A program made the position numbers and the translations under genes. A stretch of 64,000 nucleotides of DNA from an uncultured Anaerotruncus sp. (GTDB lineage: Bacteria > Bacillota > Clostridia > Oscillospirales > Acutalibacteraceae): NCBI GenBank assembly GCA_900539775.1, contig UQDL01000006.1, forward strand, positions 55,026-119,025. The letters are read 5' to 3'. The stretch's first letter is position 1. Every line of letters starts with the position of its first letter. The notes under the pieces were generated by a model. That model was not told where the DNA came from and did no database searches. It worked only from the letters and a program-made list of their open reading frames with translations. Below, in pieces: positions 26,925 through 35,154 of the stretch.

Positions 26925-27671
26925 ATGGCGATTTGCAATATTGCAGGGCTTACGGTTGACATAAAAAATATAAAAGGGCGCACAAAAAAGCAAGCTGCTC
27001 CCTACTTCTGCGAAGATCAAAGTGAAAACAAACCGGCAGACATAACAATAGATGTTACTCCCGAAAGAGTTAAGGCTGCAATGGCAGAGCACCCGGAGCT
27101 TAACAATGATGACTGGGAATATATGCTTACGGGAAGCGATTTTTACACAGAGCTTATTGATTTTAACGGAATCCTGCTTCATTCCTCATGTGTGGCGGTA
27201 GACGGAATTGCTTACGCTTTTTCCGCAGACAGCGGAACCGGCAAATCCACACACACACAGCTTTGGCTGAAGCATTTCGGAGATCGTGCTCACATAGTAA
27301 ATGACGATAAACCGGCAATCAGATTTATAGACGGCAAGGTTTATGCCTGCGGAACTCCCTGGAGCGGAAAATACGATTATTCCACACCGGAAATATTGCC
27401 TCTCGGCGGGATTTGCTTTCTTGGAAGAAGCAAAACAAACCAAATAAAAAAAGCAGACACATCAAAAGCAATATATAACATTTTTTCACAAACCGTGCGA
27501 AAGCTCGGCCCTTCAAAAATGGAAAAGCTTTTTGATGTGCTTGAGAAAATATTTGCAAATGTGCCGATATGGGAGCTTGGCTGCAATATCAGCGATGAAG
27601 CCGTGCTGACATCATATAATGCAATGAAACCCGATAACACGGCTCCAAAGGAAAACAAAACGTGTAAATAA
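26925..27671 (+). CDS. Orphan HprK/PEPCK-like P-loop protein
   Basis: 248 aa. The C-terminal half is an HPr-kinase-like fold: strand AYAFSADSGTGKSTHTQLW with Walker A SADSGTGKST, then INDD-type VNDDKPAIRF and YACGTPWSGKY. The N-terminal ~75 residues are a separate small domain. The hprK family signature (ELRGIG...) is absent, so it is not the HPr kinase of this organism, which is at 19759-20721. Similar proteins often phosphorylate peptides or sit near peptide-modification cassettes, but no precursor peptide or radical-SAM maturase is next to it; its partner is the DUF3784 gene 44 nt downstream. Substrate unknown. Confidence 0.75.
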   Translation: MAICNIAGLTVDIKNIKGRTKKQAAPYFCEDQSENKPADITIDVTPERVKAAMAEHPELNNDDWEYMLTGSDFYTELIDFNGILLHSSCVAVDGIAYAFSADSGTGKSTHTQLWLKHFGDRAHIVNDDKPAIRFIDGKVYACGTPWSGKYDYSTPEILPLGGICFLGRSKTNQIKKADTSKAIYNIFSQTVRKLGPSKMEKLFDVLEKIFANVPIWELGCNISDEAVLTSYNAMKPDNTAPKENKTCK

Positions 27672-27715
27672 ATTTGCCGTTGCCTCAACAAGGGCGGTAT
27701 GACGGAGAAAATAAT

Positions 27716-28057
27716 ATGTTTTCAATCATTCTTAATTCAGCACTTGGAGTTCTTTTTACAGTGATAGCGGCACTTTCGTTTTGCGGCAAAAGCACAAATT
27801 TAATTGCCGGCTACAACAATGCCGATGAAGAAGAAAAAGCGAAATATGATAACAAAAAACTTGAAAAAGGGCTTGGTATCTCAACAGCAATAATAGCCTT
27901 GTTTGAATACCTGTTTGCTTTTCTTTCATACCGTGCATTTTGCGGTGCAATATCAGACACCGCAATGAAAATATTTATTGCCGTATATGCAGTGGCTGTT
28001 ATCTGCATTATTGCCGCATACATTGCTTATGCAAACACAAAATGCAAAATCAAATAA
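27716..28057 (+). CDS. DUF3784 family membrane protein
   Basis: 113 aa with three transmembrane helices (~5-22, ~55-78, ~88-107) and the family loop GKSTNLIAGYNNADEEEKAKYD between the first two. PF12650-type, function unknown. ATG 27716 is chosen because GGAG lies 9 nt upstream; an in-frame TTG/GTG-type extension to 27674 has no SD. Co-transcribed with the HprK-like gene. Confidence 0.8.
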   Translation: MFSIILNSALGVLFTVIAALSFCGKSTNLIAGYNNADEEEKAKYDNKKLEKGLGISTAIIALFEYLFAFLSYRAFCGAISDTAMKIFIAVYAVAVICIIAAYIAYANTKCKIK

Positions 28058-28096
28058 TATCTAATTTTAAACAACAATTTCAAAACAAAAACAAAA

Positions 28097-28127
28097 CAGC
28101 GGCGAACGGAAATTCCGTTTGCCGCTG
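28097..28127. terminator. Terminator between converging genes
   Basis: 14-bp stem CAGCGGCGAACGGA / TCCGTTTGCCGCTG with a 3-nt loop. The minus side runs into TTTTGTTTTT, the plus side into CTTTATAC, so it works best for the methyltransferase gene. Confidence 0.75.
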
Positions 28128-28142
28128 CTTTATACGCTTATT

Positions 28143-29258
28143 CTATTTGAAGTACATATAATATTGGCACTTAATCATGCCATTATAGAGCTTTCTGCGC
28201 TTATCGGCACGCCTGCCAAAGCATTTTTCAAATTCTTCATCCGGTGAAATTATACCATAGCTCCAGCCGTGGCGCGGAGCAAATTTTTCGCCCATAATTT
28301 TATAAAGGCGTTCTGCTTCCTTTATATCAAGCATACGCTCACCATATGGAGGATTCGTTACCAGAGTGCCGTTTTCCGTTTGCGGGTTAAAATCGGCAAT
28401 ATCGGCATTAGAAAGGCGCAAAAACTTATGCATACCTATACGTTTTGCGTTAATATGAGTAAGCGCAAGCGCATGATCATCTATATCGCTTCCGAAGGCC
28501 ACGAAATCAGTATCTGTTTTAACAAAGTCTTGGCAGCGTTCTTTTTCGATTTTCCAAATATTTTCCGGAATTATATCCCATTTTTGAGCCGCAAAATCAC
28601 GATTCAGACCGGGTGCTATATTATGAGCAAGCATTGCACCCTCAATAAGCACTGTGCCGCTGCCGCAAAAAGGATCATACAAAGCGTGATAATGGCGCAA
28701 TTTTGAAAGCGAGCACATTGCCGCAGCAAGAGTTTCCCTTATAGGAGCATCATTTGATTCCGGACGATAGCCCCTTTTGTGAAGCCCGGCACCCGAAGTG
28801 TCAAGCATAACGGTTACATCATCCTTAATAATTGAAAATCGAATTTGATGCACGGCGCCCGTTTCTTTAAACCAATCAACTCTGTAATCTTCTTTAAGAC
28901 TTTCAACAACTGCTTTTTTTATGATTTTTTGGCAATCAGGAACAGAATGAAGTGCGGAATCAATACTGTAGCCCTTAACGGGAAAAGCATCGCTTTTTCC
29001 AATAAAATCGCACCAGTTTATAAGCTTTACATTATCGAACAGCTCTGTGAATGTGGTGGCTTTAAATCTGTCGCCCACAATCATAATTCTTTCGGCAAAG
29101 CGTGAATTTAAATTAGCACGAACAAGGATGCTTTCATCACCCTCAAAAAAGACTCTGCCGTTTTCTGCGCAAACATTATCTGCGCCCATAAATTTCAATT
29201 CCTGCGAAACAAGCCCTTCAAGCCCAAAAAGGCAAGTGGCGGTCATATAATAATACAT
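28143..29258 (-). CDS. THUMP-domain SAM-dependent RNA methyltransferase (RlmL/YpsC-like)
   Basis: 371 aa. Probably methylates a guanine N2 in 23S rRNA. The N-terminal ferredoxin-like/THUMP region (~1-160) is followed by a Rossmann methyltransferase domain with DPFCGSGTVLIEGA (SAM binding) and the N2-guanine/N6-adenine motif VTNPPYGERM. No SD is obvious; it starts 21 nt after the fumarase alpha stop and is probably co-transcribed with it. Confidence 0.88.
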   Translation of the reverse strand: MYYYMTATCLFGLEGLVSQELKFMGADNVCAENGRVFFEGDESILVRANLNSRFAERIMIVGDRFKATTFTELFDNVKLINWCDFIGKSDAFPVKGYSIDSALHSVPDCQKIIKKAVVESLKEDYRVDWFKETGAVHQIRFSIIKDDVTVMLDTSGAGLHKRGYRPESNDAPIRETLAAAMCSLSKLRHYHALYDPFCGSGTVLIEGAMLAHNIAPGLNRDFAAQKWDIIPENIWKIEKERCQDFVKTDTDFVAFGSDIDDHALALTHINAKRIGMHKFLRLSNADIADFNPQTENGTLVTNPPYGERMLDIKEAERLYKIMGEKFAPRHGWSYGIISPDEEFEKCFGRRADKRRKLYNGMIKCQYYMYFK

Positions 29259-29279
29259 AATTTAAACAATTTCCTTAAT

Positions 29280-30128
29280 TTATTCTATAACGGCAGAAGC
29301 GTGCCTTGTAACATGGCAGCCGACATTAACGGCAACGGGAAGCCCTGCTATATGAGTTGGATATGCCTCTACATTAACTGCAAGCGCCGTTGTTTTTCCG
29401 CCAAAGCCCTGCGGCCCGATATCAAGAGAGTTGATTTTTTCAAGCAATTCGTTTTCAAGCTCTGCATAAAACGGAACGGGATTATGAGACGAAACATTAC
29501 GGCACAGAGCTTTTTTTGCAAGCAGTGCGCAATATTCAAAATCGCCGCCGATACCTACACCGAGCACGATTGGCGGACAAGGATTTGAACCTGCATTTTT
29601 AACAACGCCAACGATAAAATCAATTATATCCTGCTTTGTTGCACTTGGAGTAAACATCTTAAGTGCGCTCATATTTTCGCTGCCGAAACCTTTTGGAGCA
29701 GCGGTGATTTTAATTCTGCTGCCCGGAACTATTCTTGTGTGAATAACCGCCGGGGTATTATCATTTGTGTTCACCCTATCATAAAAAGGATCACGAACAA
29801 CGGATTTTCTTAAAAGCCCTTCAACATATCCCTGAGAAACACCCGCATTAACCGCAGTTTCAAAATCATCACCCGTAATATGCACATCTTGACCGATTTC
29901 CGCAAATATAACAGCCATGCCGGTATCCTGGCAAATAGGAATATCCAATTCCGCCGCCGCATCTATATTTGCCTTTAAATCAGAAAGCACAGATTTTGCG
30001 GTTTCACTGCATTCGCACTTTTCGCTGCACGAAATGCAATCAACCAAATCCGAGGGCAACACTTTATTTGCTTTGATAACAAGCTCTTTAACCGCTTTTG
30101 TGATAACGGAAGAATCAATATTTTTCAT
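29280..30128 (-). CDS. Class I fumarate hydratase, alpha subunit
   Basis: 282 aa, FumA N-terminal-half/TtdA family: an iron-sulfur hydratase that interconverts fumarate and malate (or tartrate-type substrates). Cluster-ligand candidates are in DIPICQDTGMAVIF and NPCPPIVLGVGIGG; KITAAPKGFGSENMSAL is also typical. Clostridial two-subunit enzymes normally have the beta-subunit gene directly downstream; here the next gene is an RNA methyltransferase and no beta subunit is in the window. The tartrate dehydratase alternative cannot be excluded. Confidence 0.88.
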   Translation of the reverse strand: MKNIDSSVITKAVKELVIKANKVLPSDLVDCISCSEKCECSETAKSVLSDLKANIDAAAELDIPICQDTGMAVIFAEIGQDVHITGDDFETAVNAGVSQGYVEGLLRKSVVRDPFYDRVNTNDNTPAVIHTRIVPGSRIKITAAPKGFGSENMSALKMFTPSATKQDIIDFIVGVVKNAGSNPCPPIVLGVGIGGDFEYCALLAKKALCRNVSSHNPVPFYAELENELLEKINSLDIGPQGFGGKTTALAVNVEAYPTHIAGLPVAVNVGCHVTRHASAVIE

Positions 30129-30214
30129 ATCAATTCACTCTGCCTTTCTTCCTGCTGCAAGCTAAACGGCACTAATCCGCTTTGCTTACAATTTTTGACT
30201 AAGTGCCATAAAAG

Positions 30215-30249
30215 AAGCCGGGAATTAGGGTTGCCCAAAATCCCGGCTT
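30215..30249 (-). terminator. Terminator of the yab/divIC operon
   Basis: 9-bp stem AAGCCGGGA / TCCCGGCTT (minus strand) followed by CTTTTATGG, 18 nt after the divIC stop. Confidence 0.7.
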
Positions 30250-30266
30250 AACAAACTGAATTTTAA

Positions 30267-30575
30267 TTATTTACTGCCTGCAATATCGTAAAAAACAATT
30301 TCATCCGATTTAACATAGCCTTTTTCACGGGCTTTTTGCTCAATATACTCATCTCTATCTTCCGAATCAAGGATTTGCTCAAGCTTTGCATTTTCACGAT
30401 TTTGCGATTCAAGCTGCGCCGCATAAGCCGCTTCCTGCTTTTTCAGGCGGTTGATATCGGAATATTGCGATGCTATAATTCCGCCGCAAATGAAAAACAT
30501 AACAACAAGCCCTGCCAAAACGATTGCAGAGCGTGCTCTTTTATTTTCTTTTAAGCTGCGAAAAAACTTTGCCAT
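30267..30575 (-). CDS. divIC: Septum formation initiator DivIC/FtsB
   Basis: 102 aa. Bitopic divisome protein that forms a coiled-coil complex with FtsL/DivIB. Short basic cytoplasmic N-terminus, transmembrane helix at ~17-36, then a Leu/Gln/Glu-rich coiled coil (~40-80) and a KGYVKSDEIVFYD C-terminal motif typical of the family. ATG 30575 is used, with GGTGGT 3 nt upstream. Its 5' end overlaps yabQ by 35 nt. It is last in the yab operon, as in Bacillus. Confidence 0.88.
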   Translation of the reverse strand: MAKFFRSLKENKRARSAIVLAGLVVMFFICGGIIASQYSDINRLKKQEAAYAAQLESQNRENAKLEQILDSEDRDEYIEQKAREKGYVKSDEIVFYDIAGSK

Positions 30576-30990
30576 TTTTACCACCGAATTTCAACTTATT
30601 GCTTAAAGACTTTTTTCTTGATATAAGTTTATTATAATACAGCTTATGCACAAATTGCAACACTTTTTTAAAACTTTGTTTCTGATTTTTAATATATGTT
30701 TTAAGCTTTTCAACTGCTTTAGACCTTAGCAAATTGCTTTTTCTGCCAACAATCAAAAGGTAAAATACAAATCCTGCAAAATAAGCTGCCACATACATCA
30801 TTCTTACAATTCCGTTATTAAAACCGAGAAGCAAAACAAAAAACAGCAACGAAAATATTACAAAAAAGAAAAAATCAAATAAAAACACTGTTGCTTTTTT
30901 TGAAGACAAAAGCCCTAAAAATCGCAAAACATCATAAACGGTGCCCAAAGCGAAGCCGCAAATCAAAAACACGGCAGATATTTTAAGCAC
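30541..30990 (-). CDS. yabQ: Spore cortex biosynthesis protein YabQ
   Basis: 149 aa with four hydrophobic helices in residues 1-85 (AVFLICGFALGTVYDVLRF start is characteristic) and a very basic C-terminal tail (~100-149). In Bacillus it is a mother-cell membrane protein needed for cortex formation. Overlaps yabP by 8 nt and divIC by 35 nt, indicating tight coupling. Confidence 0.85.
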   Translation of the reverse strand: MLKISAVFLICGFALGTVYDVLRFLGLLSSKKATVFLFDFFFFVIFSLLFFVLLLGFNNGIVRMMYVAAYFAGFVFYLLIVGRKSNLLRSKAVEKLKTYIKNQKQSFKKVLQFVHKLYYNKLISRKKSLSNKLKFGGKNGKVFSQLKRK

Positions 30991-31258
30991 CGAAGAACCT
31001 CTTTATAAAGCTTTTTTCCTTTGATTTTTTACTGCTGTAAACAAGAGCGGAAACCTCACCGCCCACAAGAAGAACGCCGCTTTTTAAATTAAGCTCATCA
31101 ACATGAAGAGAGCTGCCGCTTATGTTAAGGCAACCATAATCCGTGTATGCAACAACGCATTCGCCGTCAAACGCTTCAACATCCGTTACACCCGTCATTT
31201 TAAGCCCGTTTCTGTTTTCAAGCTGAATGCTGTGCGGCTTTTTCATTTTTTCTTCCAT
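30983..31258 (-). CDS. yabP: Sporulation protein YabP
   Basis: 91 aa, small beta-rich YabP-family protein (HSIQLENRNGLKMTGVTDVEAFD). Paired with YabQ in spore formers. ATG 31258 has GGTGAT 3 nt upstream; an upstream in-frame start would add an unsupported hydrophobic stretch. Confidence 0.88.
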   Translation of the reverse strand: MEEKMKKPHSIQLENRNGLKMTGVTDVEAFDGECVVAYTDYGCLNISGSSLHVDELNLKSGVLLVGGEVSALVYSSKKSKEKSFIKRFFGA

Positions 31259-31306
31259 ATTATCACCGTTAAATAATATGAAGCAAAGCAGCAAATAATA
31301 ACAAAA

Positions 31307-31546
31307 TTAAAGCTGCTTAAACATTTTTGCGGCATCCTCTTTCAAAGCGTGTTCCGAAACAACCTCAACCAAATATTTTTTTGGAGCCTGGCCTATATTA
31401 AGAGTTATAACATCGCCAACCTTAACATCGTAAGAGGCACGCTGAACACGGCCGTTTACTTCTACCCTGCCTGCATCGCATGCGTCATTTGCAACCGTGC
31501 GCCTTTTTATTATTCTGGAAACCTTTAAATACTTATCCAATCTCAT
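31307..31546 (-). CDS. rqcP: S4-domain protein RqcP (YabO)
   Basis: 79 aa, a single S4 RNA-binding domain (RLDKYLKVSRIIKRRT). RqcP assists poly-alanine tailing by RqcH on stalled 50S subunits in ribosome quality control. GGTGGT lies 5 nt before the ATG. Its place beside yabP and divIC matches Bacillus. It lies just after the hup terminator. Confidence 0.9.
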   Translation of the reverse strand: MRLDKYLKVSRIIKRRTVANDACDAGRVEVNGRVQRASYDVKVGDVITLNIGQAPKKYLVEVVSEHALKEDAAKMFKQL

Positions 31547-31561
31547 ATTTTACCACCGTAT

Positions 31562-31591
31562 AAAAAAATCAGCCGCCCTTTACGGGCGGCT
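31562..31591 (-). terminator. Terminator after hup
   Basis: 8-bp GC stem AGCCGCCC / GGGCGGCT and a T7 run on the minus strand (31568-31562). It follows hup within the operon, so it probably sets high hup output with partial read-through into rqcP-yabP-yabQ-divIC. Confidence 0.8.
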
Positions 31592-31601
31592 CAGTGTGAA
31601 C

Positions 31602-31874
31602 TTATTTTACAGCGTTTTTAAGAGCTGCGCCTGCCTTAAAGGAAGGAACCTTTGATGCAGGGATTTCGATAGCTTCGCCTGTGCGGGGATTTTTACCTGT
31701 GCGAGCTGCACGCTCTTTAACCTCAAATGTGCCAAAGCCTACAAGTGCAACCTTGTCGCCGTCTGCAAGAGCTTCTGTTACAGCATCAAGAACTGCTTTA
31801 ACTGCTGCTTCTGCATCTTTTTTTGAGAGATCTGCTTTTGTAGCAACTGCTGCTACGAGTTCTGTTTTATTCAT
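31602..31874 (-). CDS. hup: HU-type DNA-binding protein
   Basis: 90 aa, full-length HU: MNKTELVAAVATKADLSKKD helical start, GFGTFEVKERAARTGKNP and the beta-arm tip with a conserved Pro, ending in a basic helix. Nucleoid protein that bends DNA. ATG overlaps the mazG stop (TAATG), with GGAGGAA upstream. Confidence 0.97.
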   Translation of the reverse strand: MNKTELVAAVATKADLSKKDAEAAVKAVLDAVTEALADGDKVALVGFGTFEVKERAARTGKNPRTGEAIEIPASKVPSFKAGAALKNAVK

Positions 31875-32701
31875 TATAATTCCTCCGTTTGTGCCTTTTC
31901 GGCAATTATTATCTTTGCTTTATTCCACAGCTTATCAAGCTCTTCAATTGAGGCTGATTTCATATCAACGCCATCATCTGCGGCAAGCTGTTCCACCAAA
32001 AGATACCTTTTGATGAATTTGTCTGTGGAGGCTGTTAAAGCCTCTTCACTGTCTGCCCCGATAAAGCGAGAAACATTTACACAGGAAAACAGCACATCGC
32101 CGAATTCCTCCTCAATATCTTTGCCGACACCTGCGGCCAAAGCAGTTTCTAACTCATCAATCTCCTCATGCAGCTTTTCAACGGCTCCGTTAACATTATC
32201 CCAATCAAAGCCTGCCTTAGCTGCTTTTTCCTGCACCTTTTGCGCACGCATCAATGCCGGAAATTCACGAGGCACCTTTATTATTGCCTCGCTTTGTTTT
32301 TTCATACCCTTGGTTTTGAGCTTAACCTGATCCCAGCTTTGCAAAGCTTCATCGCTGCTTTGGGCAGCAACATCGCCGAACACATGAGGATGGCGAACAA
32401 CAAGCTTTTTACAAATATCATTTACAACATCATTAAAATCAAAGCTGCCTTTTTCGCTTTCCATTTCTGAATGCATGGCAACCTGAAGAAGAACATCACC
32501 AAGTTCTTCCCTAAGAGACTGCGCATCCGCCTTATTGATAGCCTCAACAACCTCATAGGTTTCTTCGATGAAATTCTTTTTAATGGATTCATGGGTTTGC
32601 TTTCTGTCCCACGGGCAACCGCCGGGTGATCGTAACACGGTTATGAGCCGAAGAAAATCATTGATATCATAATTATCTTTAATTTCAAATTCGACTGCCA
32701 C
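31874..32701 (-). CDS. mazG: MazG nucleoside triphosphate pyrophosphohydrolase
   Basis: 275 aa, two MazG helical domains. Hydrolyses aberrant NTPs to NMP and PPi. First domain has RSPGGCPWDRKQTHESIKKNFIEETYE and EELGDVLLQVAMHSEME; second has DELETAL and EEFGDVLFSCVNVSRF (E-x-x-E...E-x-x-D metal sites). Lacks the tetrapyrrole methylase domain fused to MazG in Bacillus YabN. Start appears to be GTG at 32701 with GGGGTG upstream. Confidence 0.93.
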   Translation of the reverse strand: MAVEFEIKDNYDINDFLRLITVLRSPGGCPWDRKQTHESIKKNFIEETYEVVEAINKADAQSLREELGDVLLQVAMHSEMESEKGSFDFNDVVNDICKKLVVRHPHVFGDVAAQSSDEALQSWDQVKLKTKGMKKQSEAIIKVPREFPALMRAQKVQEKAAKAGFDWDNVNGAVEKLHEEIDELETALAAGVGKDIEEEFGDVLFSCVNVSRFIGADSEEALTASTDKFIKRYLLVEQLAADDGVDMKSASIEELDKLWNKAKIIIAEKAQTEEL

Positions 32702-32769
32702 CGTAACACCCCTATCAGATCAATTCGTTTAAGTAAATGATACTATAAATTCTGCATAAAATCAAGGGA

Positions 32770-34455
32770 TTAGGCAGTTTTTTTACTTATCGCCAAGGCT
32801 TTTATTTCAGAAAATGAAACAGTTTTTGACAAAATTGTCAATAATACGGCACAAACAACATAAATTATGCCAAGCAAAAAGAATCGGTTGATTATACCAA
32901 AATCAGAAAACAAAGCATCATAGATAAATTCCGAGGCAAAGTATGAAGCAAGGCAACATGCGCCCGGCATTACAAGAAACCCGAAAAGATTTAGTTTAAC
33001 ACCGGTATGTTTTGCAAGCAAAAAAAGATTTGCCGCAAGAATAATTGAATAAGCTGCCGCATCCGCAATTATATTACCGTAAATATTCACATGCGCATTT
33101 GAAACCAGATACAAATTAAGAAGCGCCCTCAACGTGCCCGCAACAGCAAAGGACGGAATGCTTTTTGAAGCAAGCCCCACAGACTGAACGGCAAAAACAG
33201 CAGCGCCCGAAAGTGAAAACAGAATTGTTACAAAGCCATAAATGCGCACAACATCATTGCACCCGATTACAATATCATAATTTGATTTTTGATAAAGCAA
33301 TGTGAGAATTTCTTTAGACAAAAGAGACAGATAAAATCCGCCGCAAAAGGAAATTAAAGAAATATATTTAAAAACAGAATTTATAATAGACGATAAATAC
33401 TCTTCACGGCCGTTTGCATAAGCTGCGCTGATTGCAGGCACTGCGGCAACACCGAGAGCCATAGTCAGCCCGGGCACAAGGTTTTTTAAATCATGAGCCG
33501 CAGAAAACAAACCGTAAACATAAGTTACACAATCTGAAATATCCGTTTCACTGACTGCAAGGCAATCGGCATATTCTGCCGCAAGCTGTGATAAATCGCA
33601 CATTCCGAGCGCAATTTGAGCAGTTGAATTATCCGCAAATTCCGAAAGGCTTTGAATAAGCGTTGAAACAACAATAGGCACACTGAAAGAAGAAATTTCC
33701 TTGACAGCGCTTTTCACACCGCCCTGCACCCTCGGATAATCAGATTTATATTTTAAAGAAACATATGCGAAAAGATATGCCCAACTGATCAGAGAGCCTG
33801 CCGTTACTCCGGCAATTGCAGCGGCGGAGGTGAGCGGATATATTACCGAAAGCGCCTGAGACTCATCAAGGCATTTTATACCGAGCACCATACCGTATTT
33901 TATATATTGAGAATACAAAACATTCATGGAAAGCTTTGCAAACAAGAGCCCGAAAACAAGCTTAAAAACAGCCTCCGTTATTTGGCTTACGGAGGTTGGC
34001 ATCATATTCAAATGTCCTTCTGCAAAGGCCCTTTTTGCTGCCGAAAGAGAAGAAAAAAACACCGTGGGAGCAAGTGCAAGCACAGCTGCAACACATTTTG
34101 GAGACGCCAAATAATTCGCATAAGGTACAGCCGCTGCAACCATAAGAACCGTGCCCGCAATGCCAACGAAAAAGAACATAATTTCCGAAGCCTTTTTCAA
34201 TTGAGCCACACGCATTTTATTTCCCTGTTCTCGGTATTTGCTTATTAAATGAGTAAGAGCCACGGGAAAGGCGCCCATTATCACGGCATGAACAGGCATA
34301 TAGAGATTATATGCCATATTATAATAACCCCTGCCTGTTGCGCCTATATAAGCCGTGAGCGGAATTTTATAAATTGCGCCTATTGCCTTAACAAGAATCG
34401 AAGCCGCAAAAAGCAAAACGGCCGAATTTATATACTTTTTCTTTAAATCGCCCAA
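32770..34455 (-). CDS. spoVB: SpoVB-like MOP-family flippase
   Basis: 561 aa with about 14 transmembrane helices, MOP/MATE polysaccharide-transport superfamily (YabM/SpoVB branch; MurJ-like lipid II flippase). Needed for cortex formation in spore formers, though MurJ relatives also act in growth, so the assignment rests partly on the yab context. Start is TTG 34455 with GGTGAT 3 nt upstream; a longer frame would run through the upstream terminator. It leads the spoVB-mazG-hup-rqcP-yabP-yabQ-divIC run. No separate promoter fits between it and that terminator. Confidence 0.85.
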   Translation of the reverse strand: MGDLKKKYINSAVLLFAASILVKAIGAIYKIPLTAYIGATGRGYYNMAYNLYMPVHAVIMGAFPVALTHLISKYREQGNKMRVAQLKKASEIMFFFVGIAGTVLMVAAAVPYANYLASPKCVAAVLALAPTVFFSSLSAAKRAFAEGHLNMMPTSVSQITEAVFKLVFGLLFAKLSMNVLYSQYIKYGMVLGIKCLDESQALSVIYPLTSAAAIAGVTAGSLISWAYLFAYVSLKYKSDYPRVQGGVKSAVKEISSFSVPIVVSTLIQSLSEFADNSTAQIALGMCDLSQLAAEYADCLAVSETDISDCVTYVYGLFSAAHDLKNLVPGLTMALGVAAVPAISAAYANGREEYLSSIINSVFKYISLISFCGGFYLSLLSKEILTLLYQKSNYDIVIGCNDVVRIYGFVTILFSLSGAAVFAVQSVGLASKSIPSFAVAGTLRALLNLYLVSNAHVNIYGNIIADAAAYSIILAANLFLLAKHTGVKLNLFGFLVMPGACCLASYFASEFIYDALFSDFGIINRFFLLGIIYVVCAVLLTILSKTVSFSEIKALAISKKTA

Positions 34456-34466
34456 AAAATCACCAT

Positions 34467-34497
34467 AAAAAAAGCAGCGCAAACAAATTTGCACTGC
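34467..34497 (-). terminator. Strong terminator between the coiled-coil gene and spoVB
   Basis: 10-bp stem GCAGTGCAAA / TTTGCGCTGC (minus strand, one G-T pair) and T7 at 34473-34467. It ends only about 6 nt before the spoVB SD. Confidence 0.8.
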
Positions 34498-34537
34498 CTG
34501 ATATTTTTATTAAATTAAACTTCACGGGGCTTTAAAA

Positions 34538-35071
34538 TTACTCATCTTTTTTATTTTGAGAATCATCGGCTTCCTTGAATTCAACCTCTACCTCATGATT
34601 TACGGTTTCATCCTGAACGGGAGAGACGGATTTAACAGAAAGCTGAATTGCTTTAAGAAAATCCCTTGCCTGCTGAACCAAAGCGTCAACAGCCTCTGTT
34701 GATGCGGATTTCATTTCATTTTTAAGCTCTTCTGCATTTTTTTTTAAATCATCAGCATCCTTTGGAATTTTGGCATCATCAAGCTCAGAAGCAAGAACAT
34801 CAAGACGCTCACGATAAGCAGCAATATCCGCAACCGCAGCGGCATATTCATCTTCATTAACCTCTTCGCCGATATAAGCAGAATACTGAAGCTTGCCGAA
34901 TTTTTCATATGCCTTAGAAAGCTTTGATTTGGCATCCATATATTCAATGCGCTTTCTCGAAAGTTCCAAATAAGCAGAGCCTTTTTTATTAAGCACTTCT
35001 GCCACATTTTTTGTTCTTGAAAGCACTTCTTCAAAATTTGTGATTTTTGAACCGTTATCGGACTTTGCCAT
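34538..35071 (-). CDS. Uncharacterised coiled-coil protein
   Basis: 177 aa, strongly charged and almost all helical: ~10-60 and ~75-150 look like long coiled coils, with an acidic tail (VEVEFKEADDSQNKKDE). No transmembrane segment or catalytic motif. ATG 35071 has AAAGGAG 10 nt upstream. Has its own promoter and a strong terminator, so a monocistronic, probably abundant protein. Family not recognised; a structural or scaffold role is only a guess. Confidence 0.75.
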   Translation of the reverse strand: MAKSDNGSKITNFEEVLSRTKNVAEVLNKKGSAYLELSRKRIEYMDAKSKLSKAYEKFGKLQYSAYIGEEVNEDEYAAAVADIAAYRERLDVLASELDDAKIPKDADDLKKNAEELKNEMKSASTEAVDALVQQARDFLKAIQLSVKSVSPVQDETVNHEVEVEFKEADDSQNKKDE

Positions 35072-35109
35072 AAATAACAACTCCTTTGATTTATATTATC
35101 ATTAAGAGC

Positions 35110-35138
35110 ATTATATTACAAAAAGAATATCATTGCAA
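35110..35138 (-). promoter_or_regulatory. Promoter of coiled-coil gene
   Basis: Minus strand: TTGCAA (35138-35133), 17-nt spacer, TATAAT (35115-35110), in the gap after hemZ. Confidence 0.7.
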
Positions 35139-35154
35139 TACTAAAAGTAATATT

